From: Primorskyibacter flagellatus | GTDB taxonomy: Bacteria > Pseudomonadota > Alphaproteobacteria > Rhodobacterales > Rhodobacteraceae | DNA length: 64,000 bases | NCBI RefSeq assembly: GCF_900176485.1 | Contig: NZ_FWYD01000001.1 | Coordinates: 248,001 to 312,000, forward strand | Direction of reading: 5' to 3' | Part shown: positions 7,910-16,138 of the stretch, piece by piece | Position numbering within the stretch: the first letter of the stretch is position 1 | Layout of the letters: each line of letters opens with the position of its first letter | Translations under genes and position numbers: made by a program | Notes under the pieces: generated by a model | What the model saw: the letters and a program-made list of their open reading frames with translations, nothing else | Databases searched by the model: none | What the model was told of the DNA's origin: nothing

Positions 7910-9508
7910 GTGGCGAACACTACTGACACAGACGTGACAGACCTGTTCGTGATTGGTGGCGGCATCAACGGATGCGGCATTACGCGTGACGCTGCGGGGC
8001 GCGGCTTGTCAGTGACCCTGGCAGAGATGGATGATCTTGCCTCTGCCACGTCCTCTTCCTCGACCAAGCTGTTTCATGGCGGGTTGCGCTATCTCGAATA
8101 TTTCGAATTCCGCTTGGTGCGTGAGGCGCTGATAGAACGCGAAGTGCTGTTGCGCGCGATGCCGCATATCAGTTGGCCGATGCGGTTTATTCTTCCTTAT
8201 CATAAGGATATGCGGTTCGAATCGGAAACGCCGACATCGCGTCTATTAAGTGTCGTCATGCCCTGGATGAAGGGGCGGCGCCCCGCATGGCTGATCCGAC
8301 TTGGTCTGTTCATGTATGACAATCTGGGTGGCCGAAAGATCCTTCCCGGTACGAAGACGTTGGATTTGACGGGCACTGCCGAAGGTGTGCCGCTGCAAGA
8401 GCGTTTTGCCAAGGCCTATGAATATTCCGATTGCTGGATCGAGGATTCGCGCCTCGTCGTGCTGAATGCACGCGACGCCGAGGCGCGTGGCGCAAATATA
8501 ATGACACGCACAAAGGTTCTGTCAGCAGAGCGCGAAGGTGATCTGTGGCGAATAGAAACGCACAATAACGAAGATGGCGGGCAGAAGACCCATCTGGCAC
8601 GGATGCTGATCAATGCGGGTGGCCCCTGGGTGGGCGACATCATCCGGTCCAAGGTCCGGGTTAACTCGACCGAGGGCGTGCGTCTGGTGCGCGGCAGCCA
8701 TATCGTGACGCGCAGGCTTTACGATCACGACAAGTGCTATTTCTTTCAGGGCACTGACGGGCGGATCATCTTTGCGATCCCGTATGAGAGGGATTTCACG
8801 CTGATCGGCACCACCGACGCGGAACACGACTCGCCTTTGGAAAAGCCTGTATGCACCCCGCAAGAGCAGCGCTATCTGATAGACTTTGCCAATCAGTATT
8901 TTGCCAGAAATATCAGCGAGGATGACGTCGTCTGGACCTATTCCGGCGTGCGCCCTCTATATGATGACGGGGCCAGCAGCGCCACGGCGGCGACACGGGA
9001 CTACACGCTGAAGGTTGACAGGGATGGTGGCGCGCCGATGCTGAACGTCTTTGGCGGCAAGATCACCACCTACCGGCGCCTTGCCGAAAGCGCGCTGGAA
9101 AAAGTCTCGCAAAACTTGGCCGATGTAAAAGCGCCCTGGACGGCCGGTGTGCCACTGCCCGGCGGCGATTTTCCGGTGGATGGCGTGGATGATCTTGTGT
9201 CGGATCTCAAGGACAGGTTTCCGTTCCTGTCCGATATCTGGGCGCGGCGGTTGGTCCGGGCCTATGGCACCGAGGCGCAAGCCGTGCTGAACGACGCGAC
9301 AAATGTCGATGATCTGGGCTATGATTTCGGCGCGACGCTGACAGAGGCCGAGGTGATCTGGCTGATGGACAAGGAATATGCCCGCACAGCCGAAGATGTG
9401 GTCTGGCGCCGCAACAAGCTGGGCCTGAGACTGAGCGCCGAACAGATCGGCACATTGGATGACTGGATGGCGGCGCGCCGCGCATCCGCGCGCGATGCAG
9501 CAGAATAG
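7910..9508 (+). CDS. glpD: Aerobic glycerol-3-phosphate dehydrogenase (532 aa)
   Basis: This FAD-dependent, membrane-associated enzyme oxidises sn-glycerol 3-phosphate to dihydroxyacetone phosphate and passes electrons to quinone. The N-terminal dinucleotide-binding motif VIGGGINGCG (from about residue 13) is followed by the family stretch SSSSTKLFHGGLRYLE and a C-terminal domain of normal size. I chose the GTG at 7910 because AAGGGGGG lies 6 nt upstream; an in-frame ATG at 7871 has no ribosome-binding site. It is the first gene of the operon, 12 nt upstream of glpS, so import and oxidation of glycerol are co-expressed. Confidence 0.93.
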   Translation: MANTTDTDVTDLFVIGGGINGCGITRDAAGRGLSVTLAEMDDLASATSSSSTKLFHGGLRYLEYFEFRLVREALIEREVLLRAMPHISWPMRFILPYHKDMRFESETPTSRLLSVVMPWMKGRRPAWLIRLGLFMYDNLGGRKILPGTKTLDLTGTAEGVPLQERFAKAYEYSDCWIEDSRLVVLNARDAEARGANIMTRTKVLSAEREGDLWRIETHNNEDGGQKTHLARMLINAGGPWVGDIIRSKVRVNSTEGVRLVRGSHIVTRRLYDHDKCYFFQGTDGRIIFAIPYERDFTLIGTTDAEHDSPLEKPVCTPQEQRYLIDFANQYFARNISEDDVVWTYSGVRPLYDDGASSATAATRDYTLKVDRDGGAPMLNVFGGKITTYRRLAESALEKVSQNLADVKAPWTAGVPLPGGDFPVDGVDDLVSDLKDRFPFLSDIWARRLVRAYGTEAQAVLNDATNVDDLGYDFGATLTEAEVIWLMDKEYARTAEDVVWRRNKLGLRLSAEQIGTLDDWMAARRASARDAAE

Positions 9509-9520
9509 GGGGAGGATCTG

Positions 9521-10609
9521 ATGACGCTTGAACTCAGAAATGTGTCGAAGGTCGTGGAGGGGCAAACCCATATCTACCCGACAGATCTGACACTTGAAAA
9601 GGGCACGATGAACGTGCTGCTGGGGCCGACGCTGTCGGGCAAGACCTCTTTGATGCGGCTGATGGCGGGGCTGGATGCGCCCGCGACCGGGCAGATTTTC
9701 TGGCAGGGCGAAGACGTCACCGGTATGCGCGTGCAGGATCGCAAGGTTGCGATGGTCTACCAGCAATTCATCAACTACCCGTCCATGACGGTCTATGACA
9801 ACATCGCCTCGCCCATGCGGCTTCTTGGCATCGACAAGGCCGAGATTGACCGGCGCGTTCGCGAGAACGCCGAGCTGATGAAGCTGACGCCGATGCTGGA
9901 CCGCAAACCTCTGGAATTGTCGGGCGGGCAGCAGCAGCGTTGCGCCTTGGCGCGGGCCTTGGTCAAGAATGCAGGGCTGGTCCTGCTGGACGAACCTCTT
10001 GCCAATCTCGACTACAAGCTGCGCGAAGAGTTGCGGGTGGAAATCCCAAAGATATTCGAGGCTTCGGGCGCGATCTTCGTGTACGCCACGACCGAGCCGG
10101 AAGAGGCATTGCTGCTGGGTGGCAACACCGCGACCTTGTGGGAGGGCCGGGTGACGCAGTTCGGTCTGACGCCGCAGGTTTACCGCCAGCCGGCCGATGC
10201 CACCACCGCGCGGGTGTTTTCAGATCCGCCGATGAACTTCGTGCAAATCAACAAAACCGGATCGTCGCTGAGCTTTGGCGACGGGCAGACGGTGCCCGCC
10301 AGTGGCAAGCTGTCCGAGTTGCCGGACGGCCGCTACAGCGCCGGGTTTCGTCCCAACCACCTGGAGATCGCCCAGCACGTCGTGGATGCCGTGCCGTTCA
10401 AGACCACATTGTCGGTGACGGAGCTGACAGGATCGGAAACATTCGTGCATCTGGATCATCACGGCGAACGCTGGGTCGGCTTGGTGCATGGCGTGCATGA
10501 TTTGTCGCTTGGGGCAGACCTGACGGTCTGGCTTGATCCGCGGCATGTCTACATCTTTGGCGAAGACGGCAAGCTGATCGCCCCGGCCGCCTATGCGCTT
10601 GCAGCCTGA
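9521..10609 (+). CDS. glpS: Glycerol ABC importer ATP-binding protein GlpS (362 aa)
   Basis: This is a MalK-type ATPase with a C-terminal regulatory/TOBE region, one of two different ATPase subunits of the glycerol importer. Walker A is unusual: GPTLSGKTS (residues 35-43), with Leu where Gly is expected. The signature LSGGQQQR (133-140) and Walker B LLDEP are normal. The switch-loop histidine is replaced by threonine (residue 191, in YATTEPEEA instead of the usual VTHD). The ATP site formed by its own Walker motifs is therefore doubtful, while its signature can serve the partner subunit GlpT. It starts 12 nt after glpD. Confidence 0.9.
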   Translation: MTLELRNVSKVVEGQTHIYPTDLTLEKGTMNVLLGPTLSGKTSLMRLMAGLDAPATGQIFWQGEDVTGMRVQDRKVAMVYQQFINYPSMTVYDNIASPMRLLGIDKAEIDRRVRENAELMKLTPMLDRKPLELSGGQQQRCALARALVKNAGLVLLDEPLANLDYKLREELRVEIPKIFEASGAIFVYATTEPEEALLLGGNTATLWEGRVTQFGLTPQVYRQPADATTARVFSDPPMNFVQINKTGSSLSFGDGQTVPASGKLSELPDGRYSAGFRPNHLEIAQHVVDAVPFKTTLSVTELTGSETFVHLDHHGERWVGLVHGVHDLSLGADLTVWLDPRHVYIFGEDGKLIAPAAYALAA

Positions 10610-10620
10610 GGGGACAACAG

Positions 10621-11703
10621 ATGGCAAAGATCACGCTCGACAATCTCGCGCATTCCTACCTTCCCAACCCTGCATCTGAAGATGACTTTGCACTCAAAGA
10701 ACTGAACCACGATTGGGAGGATGGCGCAGCCTATGCGTTGCTGGGCTCTTCTGGCTGCGGCAAGTCCACGTTGCTGAACATCATCTCGGGTCTTTTGCAC
10801 CCTAGTCAGGGGCGCATCCTGTTTGATGGACAGGACGTCACGCACGCGCCGACGGCAGAGCGTAACATCGCGCAGGTGTTTCAGTTTCCGGTGGTCTACG
10901 ACACGATGACGGTGCGCGATAACCTGGCTTTCCCCTTGCGAAATCGCGGCAGGGACGAGGCCTATGTCGCGGAACGCGTTCAGGAAATTGCCCGGATGAT
11001 CGGGATGGAGGACATGCTCAGCCGCAAGGCGCGCGGGCTGACGGCCGACGCCAAGCAGAAGATCAGTCTTGGCCGTGGCATGGTGCGCAAGGATGTGAAT
11101 GCGCTGCTGTTCGACGAGCCGCTGACGGTGATTGACCCGCATATGAAATGGGAACTGCGCACGCAGCTTAAAAAGCTGCATCACGATTTCGGCCATACGA
11201 TGATCTACGTCACGCATGACCAGACAGAGGCGCTGACCTTCGCCGACAAGGTCGTGGTGATGTATGACGGCCGCGTCGTGCAGATCGGCACACCCGAAGA
11301 ACTGTTCGAAAGGCCCGAGCATACATTCGTGGGCTACTTCATCGGGTCGCCGGGCATGAACGTGATCCCGGCCCGCGTCGATGGCGATACGGCCTATATC
11401 GACGGATCCGGTGTGAAGCTGGCGGGGGGCTACGCGCCCCTTGATGGCAAGGTCGAGATCGGGGTGCGCCCGGAATTTGCACGGCTCAGCCAAACCGAAG
11501 GATTGCCGGTGCGGGTCCACCGCGTTGAGGATATCGGTCGGCACAAGATCATCCGCGCCGAGGTGTTGGGACATGATATCAATATTCTGGCGGATGAGGA
11601 CGAACACGTCAGCACGGATATGAACCGGGTGACGTTCGACGCAAGCCGTGTGAATGTCTACGCAAACGACTGGCGTGTCGCGCCCAAAGGGGAGGCCGCG
11701 TGA
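10621..11703 (+). CDS. glpT: Glycerol ABC importer ATP-binding protein GlpT (360 aa)
   Basis: This is the second ATPase of the glycerol importer, unrelated to the GlpT antiporter of E. coli. Walker A GSSGCGKST (42-50), Walker B LLFDEP and switch histidine 199 (YVTHDQ) are canonical. The ABC signature is degenerate: LTADA (140-144), followed by KQKIS, replaces LSGGQ. This complements GlpS, giving one complete and one probably dead nucleotide site in the heterodimer. A C-terminal regulatory/TOBE region follows. Its stop overlaps the start of a 46-codon frame (TGATG). Confidence 0.9.
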   Translation: MAKITLDNLAHSYLPNPASEDDFALKELNHDWEDGAAYALLGSSGCGKSTLLNIISGLLHPSQGRILFDGQDVTHAPTAERNIAQVFQFPVVYDTMTVRDNLAFPLRNRGRDEAYVAERVQEIARMIGMEDMLSRKARGLTADAKQKISLGRGMVRKDVNALLFDEPLTVIDPHMKWELRTQLKKLHHDFGHTMIYVTHDQTEALTFADKVVVMYDGRVVQIGTPEELFERPEHTFVGYFIGSPGMNVIPARVDGDTAYIDGSGVKLAGGYAPLDGKVEIGVRPEFARLSQTEGLPVRVHRVEDIGRHKIIRAEVLGHDINILADEDEHVSTDMNRVTFDASRVNVYANDWRVAPKGEAA

Positions 11704-11843
11704 TGCCGATGAAACAACGCGACACCCTTCTCGGGCCTGACCCGAGAACTCTTGCCGCGCACCGGGCGGCGTCACCTGACCCGTATCCTGCCCGGTCACC
11801 TAGCAGCCAAACCAAAGCACGAACCGGGGGAGGGTTCGCCTGA
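11703..11843 (+). CDS. Possible 46-aa frame bridging glpT and glpP (doubtful gene)
   Basis: An ATG overlaps the glpT stop (TGATG) and the frame stays open for 46 codons until its own TGA overlaps the glpP ATG, again as TGATG. The predicted peptide is low in complexity, rich in Pro, Arg, Ser and Ala, and has no membrane segment or motif that I recognise. The DNA carries two inverted repeats, so it may be an inserted palindromic element that is simply read in frame, keeping translational coupling through the operon. glpP also has its own GGGGGAGGG. I cannot say that the peptide is functional. Confidence 0.25.
   Translation: MPMKQRDTLLGPDPRTLAAHRAASPDPYPARSPSSQTKARTGGGFA
11728..11796. repeat. 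Palindromic element in the glpT-glpP spacer
   Basis: There are two perfect inverted repeats: TTCTCGGG (11728-11735) with CCCGAGAA (11741-11748) around a 5-nt loop, and ACCGGGC (11761-11767) with GCCCGGT (11790-11796). The first resembles the CTCGGGcctgaCCCGAG-type intergenic palindromes common in Rhodobacteraceae, from general familiarity rather than a search. In mRNA they would form hairpins between the ATPase and permease genes. Confidence 0.6.
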
Positions 11844-12712
11844 TGGAAAAGACAGTCAATCAAAAGGCGTGGTTCCTTGTTCTGCCGGTGCTTTTGCTGG
11901 TGGCCTTCTCGGCGGTGATCCCGTTGATGACGGTCGTCAACTATTCGGTTCAGGACACGTTCGGGAACAACCAGTTTTTCTGGGCGGGGCTGGAATGGTT
12001 CAGCGAGATGCTGGAATCGGACCGGATGTGGAACGCGCTCGGCCGTCAGTTGATGTTCTCTGGCATCATCCTAGCCATCGAGGTGCCCTTGGGCATTTTC
12101 GTGGCGCTCAACATGCCGAAATCGGGCGTCTGGTCGTCGCTCTGCCTCGTCCTGATGTCGCTGCCGCTGCTCATTCCGTGGAACGTGGTCGGCACGATCT
12201 GGCAGATCTTCGGCCGCGTCGATATCGGCCTGCTGGGCTATACGCTGGATGCGTTGGGCATCGACTATAACTACACGCAGGACACGCTGGCCGCATGGAT
12301 CACCATCATCGTGATGGATGTCTGGCACTGGACCTCGCTGGTTGCGCTGCTGGCCTTTGCGGGCCTCAAATCCATCCCCGACGCCTATTACCAGGCGGCC
12401 AAGATCGACCAGGCCTCACGCTGGAAGGTCTTCCGCTACATCGAGCTGCCCAAGATGACGGGCGTGTTGATGATCGCCATCCTGCTGCGTTTCATGGACA
12501 GTTTCATGATCTATACCGAACCTTTCGTCGTCACCGGGGGCGGGCCGGGCAATGCCACGACGCTTTTGTCGATTGATCTTGTGAAAATGGCGCTTGGCCA
12601 GTTTGACCTTGGACCTGCGGCGGCCTTCTCGTTGATGTATTTCCTCGTGATCCTGCTGATCAGCTGGGTGTTCTACACCGTGATGACAACTCTTGACAAG
12701 CGGGAGAGCTGA
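11843..12712 (+). CDS. glpP: Glycerol ABC importer permease GlpP (289 aa)
   Basis: This is a MalF-type inner-membrane permease with about six hydrophobic segments, the first at residues 10-32. The EAA loop is visible as YYQAAKIDQASRWKVFRYIE. Its place directly upstream of glpQ and its permease-family length support the assignment. The ATG at 11843 is preceded by GGGGGAGGG and overlaps the stop of the preceding small frame. It forms the heterodimeric membrane channel with GlpQ. Confidence 0.9.
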   Translation: MEKTVNQKAWFLVLPVLLLVAFSAVIPLMTVVNYSVQDTFGNNQFFWAGLEWFSEMLESDRMWNALGRQLMFSGIILAIEVPLGIFVALNMPKSGVWSSLCLVLMSLPLLIPWNVVGTIWQIFGRVDIGLLGYTLDALGIDYNYTQDTLAAWITIIVMDVWHWTSLVALLAFAGLKSIPDAYYQAAKIDQASRWKVFRYIELPKMTGVLMIAILLRFMDSFMIYTEPFVVTGGGPGNATTLLSIDLVKMALGQFDLGPAAAFSLMYFLVILLISWVFYTVMTTLDKRES

Positions 12713-12715
12713 GCC

Positions 12716-13573
12716 ATGAGTGATGCAACAACCGACGCGCCTGTGACGTTCACGACTAAAAGGCGCAAGACGCGGATCAATTCCAGCGCCGTGGTCATGA
12801 CGCTCTACCTGCTGTTCCTGCTGCTGCCGATCTATTGGCTGCTGAACATGAGCCTGAAGACCAACACCGAGATCCTGAACTCCTTCACGCTTTTCCCGCG
12901 CGACCTGACATTCGCCAATTACGCCACGATCCTGACGGATCCGGCGTGGTATCTGGGCTACGTCAACTCGCTGATCTATGTGACGATGAACACGGTGATC
13001 AGCCTGGCGGTGGCGCTGCCCGCGGCCTATGCGTTTTCGCGCTATCACTTCATGGGCGACAAGCATCTGTTCTTCTGGCTGCTGACCAACCGGATGGCGC
13101 CGCCAGCCGTTTTCGCGCTGCCGTTCTTTCAGCTTTATTCCAGCGTCGGCCTGTTCGACACGCATATCGCCGTGGCGCTGGCGCATTGCCTGTTCAACGT
13201 GCCGCTCGCGGTGTGGATCCTCGAAGGCTTCATGCGCGGCGTACCCAAGGAGATTGACGAGACGGCCTATCTGGACGGCTACGGTTTCGGGCGCTTCTTC
13301 GTGAAGATCTTCATGCCGCTGATCGCATCAGGCATCGGCGTGGCCGCGTTCTTCTGCTTCATGTTTTCATGGGTGGAACTGTTGCTGTCGCGCACCCTGA
13401 CAACCGTTGACGCAAAGCCGATTGCTGCCATCATGACCCGGACGCAAGGCGCCTCCGGCGTCGACTGGGGCGTGCTGGCCGCTGCGGGCATCCTGACCAT
13501 CGTGCCGGGTGCCTTGGTGATCTACTTCGTCCGCAACTACATTGCGAAGGGCTTTGCCCTGGGGAGGGTTTGA
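12716..13573 (+). CDS. glpQ: Glycerol ABC importer permease GlpQ (285 aa)
   Basis: This is a MalG-type permease with a polar N-terminus of about 25 residues followed by six membrane segments. The EAA-like loop is IDETAYLDGYGFGRFFVKIF. It starts 3 nt after the glpP stop and ends in TGATG, overlapping the start of the next gene. It is not the glycerophosphodiester phosphodiesterase that carries the same symbol in E. coli. Confidence 0.9.
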   Translation: MSDATTDAPVTFTTKRRKTRINSSAVVMTLYLLFLLLPIYWLLNMSLKTNTEILNSFTLFPRDLTFANYATILTDPAWYLGYVNSLIYVTMNTVISLAVALPAAYAFSRYHFMGDKHLFFWLLTNRMAPPAVFALPFFQLYSSVGLFDTHIAVALAHCLFNVPLAVWILEGFMRGVPKEIDETAYLDGYGFGRFFVKIFMPLIASGIGVAAFFCFMFSWVELLLSRTLTTVDAKPIAAIMTRTQGASGVDWGVLAAAGILTIVPGALVIYFVRNYIAKGFALGRV

Positions 13574-13932
13574 TGAAAACCGATCAAAAACCGAACGTGC
13601 CTGTTTCGATGCGGGTTGCGTTGATCAGCGCCTGCCTATCTGCGGCAAGCGTTTCCGCGACAGGTCCGGTACTTGCGCAGGCGGCCGAACCTTGGGAAAC
13701 CGGATGTCTGGTCACGGGGCTCGACCCGAATGGCGACGGCTTCCTGTCCGTCCGCCGGGGTCCGGGATCGCAGCATCAAGAGATTGCTCGCGTACATAAT
13801 GGCGATGCGTTGTTTTTCGACAACCGCCAATGCCAAGGCAAATGGTGTTTTGCCGAGGGCGGGTCGATCGAGAATACTCAATCCAACATTCGCGGCTGGT
13901 TCTATACCGCTTGGTGTGAATTCTATCCATAG
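13573..13932 (+). CDS. Secreted bacterial-SH3-type protein inside the glp operon (119 aa)
   Basis: A signal peptide with a central hydrophobic stretch (VALISACLSAASVSA) ends in VLAQA at about residue 37. The mature part of about 82 residues resembles a small bacterial SH3 domain (FLSVRRGPGSQHQEIARV, the usual LNVRSGPG-type motif) and contains four cysteines that could form two disulfides in the periplasm. The ATG overlaps the glpQ stop (TGATG) and GGGGAGGG lies just upstream, so it is translated with the importer. Such domains usually bind peptidoglycan or protein partners. I know of no described role in glycerol uptake. Confidence 0.75.
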   Translation: MKTDQKPNVPVSMRVALISACLSAASVSATGPVLAQAAEPWETGCLVTGLDPNGDGFLSVRRGPGSQHQEIARVHNGDALFFDNRQCQGKWCFAEGGSIENTQSNIRGWFYTAWCEFYP

Positions 13933-13944
13933 GGAGGATAACTA

Positions 13945-14217
13945 ATGGCATGGATGGCATGGACATGGCCGACGGCGATCTTCTTCATGGTCATCGCCTC
14001 GCTGCTGATCATCTTCACGGTTCTCGCGATCAAATTCCCCGAAACGCCCCGGACGGGCATTCTGCGGATCGAAACGACGCGCGGGGACCGGCTTTTCATA
14101 ACGCTTCTGGGCTCGGCCTTCATCAATCTGGCCTGGCTCGGGGTCATCGGGGCGCATCAGCCGTTCGCCCTGATCGCGTGTCTTGTCTATGCTGCGGCGG
14201 TGTTTCGCTGGGTTTAG
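13945..14217 (+). CDS. glpU: Small membrane protein GlpU, DUF2160 family (90 aa)
   Basis: The protein has about three hydrophobic segments (residues 9-28, 50-68 and 72-88) and starts MAWMAWTWPTAIFFMVIAS. This matches the DUF2160 protein found between permease and binding-protein genes in rhizobial glpSTPQUV operons. Its biochemical role is unknown. GGGAGGAT precedes the ATG. It follows the SH3-type gene by 12 nt. Confidence 0.85.
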   Translation: MAWMAWTWPTAIFFMVIASLLIIFTVLAIKFPETPRTGILRIETTRGDRLFITLLGSAFINLAWLGVIGAHQPFALIACLVYAAAVFRWV

Positions 14218-14301
14218 GCACACGGCTTGTGACCGGGGATTGAGGAGACCCGGACATGAGACAACATATCCTCGAAACTGGTTTTAATTGGGAGGAAACC
14301 C

Positions 14302-16014
14302 ATGAACTCGAAACTGAAATCAACCACGGCCGCGCTGCTGATCCTTGCGGGTCCGGCCTTTGCCGACATGGACGCGGCACGCGCGTTTCTGGATGAAGAG
14401 ATCGGCGATATGTCGGTTCTTGACCGCGAAGGTCAGGAAGCCGAGATGCAGTGGTTCATCGACGCCGCAGCCCCGATGGCGGGCATGGACATCAAGGTGG
14501 TGTCGGAAACCATCACCACGCATGAATACGAATCCCAGGTGCTGGCACCTGCCTTCACCGCGATCACCGGCATCAATGTCACGCATGACCTGATCGGCGA
14601 AGGCGATGTTGTCGAAAAGCTTCAGACCCAGATGCAGTCCGGCGAGAATATCTATGACGGCTATATCAACGATTCGGACCTGATCGGCACCCACTGGCGC
14701 TATCAGCAGGCCCGCAACCTGACCGAGTGGATGGCGGGCGAGGGCGCGGACGTGACCAACCCCGGTCTCGATCTGGACGACTATATCGGCACGTCCTTCA
14801 CGACCGCGCCGGATGGCAACCTGTATCAACTGCCCGACCAGCAATTCGCGAACCTTTACTGGTTCCGCTATGACTGGTTCAACGACGAACAGAACAAGGC
14901 CGATTTCCAGGAGAAATACGGCTACGAGCTGGGCGTTCCGGTCAACTGGGCGGCCTATGAGGACATCGCGGAATTCTTCACCGGGCGGGACCTGTCGCGT
15001 CTGGGTGTCGAGGGCGAAGTCTTTGGCAACATGGACTACGGCAAGAAAGACCCGTCGCTGGGCTGGCGCTACACCGATGCGTGGCTGTCGATGGCCGGTG
15101 CCGGCTCCAAGGGCGAACCGAACGGTCTGCCGGTCGACGAATGGGGTATCCGCGTCAACGAGAACTCGCAGCCCGTCGGTTCCTGTGTCGCGCGTGGCGG
15201 TGCCACCAACGGTCCCGCAGCCGTTTATGCCGTGTCCAAGGCGATCGAGTGGCTTGAAAAGTACACGCCGCCCGCAGCCGCAGGCATGACCTTTGGCGAG
15301 GCCGGCCCGATCCCCGCACAGGGCAATATCGCCCAGCAGATGTTCTGGTACACCGCCTTCACCGCCGACACGGTCAAGCCCGGCCTGCCGGTGATGAACG
15401 AGGACGGCACACCCAAATGGCGCATGGCCCCATCGCCACACGGCGTCTATTGGGAAGAGGGCACCAAGATCGGCTATCAGGATGTGGGGTCCTGGACGCT
15501 GATGAAATCCACGCCCGTGGATCGTGCCAAGGCGGCCTGGCTCTATGCCCAGTTCGTGACCTCCAAGACCGTGGATGTGAAGAAAGCCCATGTCGGCCTG
15601 ACCTTCATCCGCGAATCCACCATCCAGCACGACTCGTTCACCGAACGTGCCGACAAGCTGGGCGGTCTGGTGGAATTCTACCGCTCGCCTGCACGGGTTC
15701 AGTGGTCGCCCACCGGCACCAACGTGCCTGACTACCCCAAGCTGGCACAGCTGTGGTGGCAGAATATCGGTGACGCGATGTCGGGTGCCAAGACGGCTCA
15801 GGAAGCGCTTGATGCACTCTGCGCCGATCAGGAGCGTGTCATGGAACGTCTGGAGCGCGCAGGCGTTCAGGGCGACATCGGTCCCAAGCTGAACGAGGAA
15901 AAGGATCCTCAGGAATGGCTTGCGATGGAAGGCTCGCCCAAGGCGAAGCTGGAAAACGAGGACGAAGAGCCAAAGACCATCGCTTATGACGAGCTGATCA
16001 AGTCCTGGCAGTAA
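14302..16014 (+). CDS. glpV: Glycerol ABC importer substrate-binding protein GlpV (570 aa)
   Basis: This is a periplasmic binding protein with a signal peptide of about 21 residues (ending PAFA) and a large mature domain of the extracellular-binding-protein family 1 type. Its length and position between glpU and glpK match GlpV of rhizobia, where the protein binds glycerol. The ribosome-binding site TTGGGAGGAAAC is strong, as expected for an abundant binding protein. The C-terminus is acidic (NEDEEPK). Confidence 0.9.
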   Translation: MNSKLKSTTAALLILAGPAFADMDAARAFLDEEIGDMSVLDREGQEAEMQWFIDAAAPMAGMDIKVVSETITTHEYESQVLAPAFTAITGINVTHDLIGEGDVVEKLQTQMQSGENIYDGYINDSDLIGTHWRYQQARNLTEWMAGEGADVTNPGLDLDDYIGTSFTTAPDGNLYQLPDQQFANLYWFRYDWFNDEQNKADFQEKYGYELGVPVNWAAYEDIAEFFTGRDLSRLGVEGEVFGNMDYGKKDPSLGWRYTDAWLSMAGAGSKGEPNGLPVDEWGIRVNENSQPVGSCVARGGATNGPAAVYAVSKAIEWLEKYTPPAAAGMTFGEAGPIPAQGNIAQQMFWYTAFTADTVKPGLPVMNEDGTPKWRMAPSPHGVYWEEGTKIGYQDVGSWTLMKSTPVDRAKAAWLYAQFVTSKTVDVKKAHVGLTFIRESTIQHDSFTERADKLGGLVEFYRSPARVQWSPTGTNVPDYPKLAQLWWQNIGDAMSGAKTAQEALDALCADQERVMERLERAGVQGDIGPKLNEEKDPQEWLAMEGSPKAKLENEDEEPKTIAYDELIKSWQ

Positions 16015-16026
16015 GTCTTGCATATC

Positions 16027-16055
16027 GGCCGGGGCCCTTTTGCGGGGCCTCGGCC
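16027..16055 (+). terminator. Intercistronic hairpin between glpV and glpK
   Basis: GGCCGGGGCCC (16027-16037) pairs with GGGCCTCGGCC (16045-16055) around a 7-nt loop, with one G-U pair. No U-run follows, so it is more likely to stabilise the glpV mRNA or attenuate glpK than to terminate fully. Confidence 0.5.
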
Positions 16056-16138
16056 ACATCCGGACAAGAACCGAAACATTTCAAGAACCGCATGGCGGGC
16101 GCCTGTCTGATACGTCCCGGCGGAAGGTGAGGCTGGCC

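Noticed and set aside
10621-11703. GlpT as the glycerol 3-phosphate antiporter and GlpQ as a phosphodiesterase
   Set aside because: The sequences are an ABC ATPase and an ABC permease; the symbols follow the rhizobial glycerol importer nomenclature.
14320-16059. Very long open frame antisense to glpV (579 codons), and similar ones at 1578-2633 and 15998-17149
   Set aside because: They lie opposite genes with clear families, show no family motif or ribosome-binding site, and long antisense frames are normal in GC-rich DNA.
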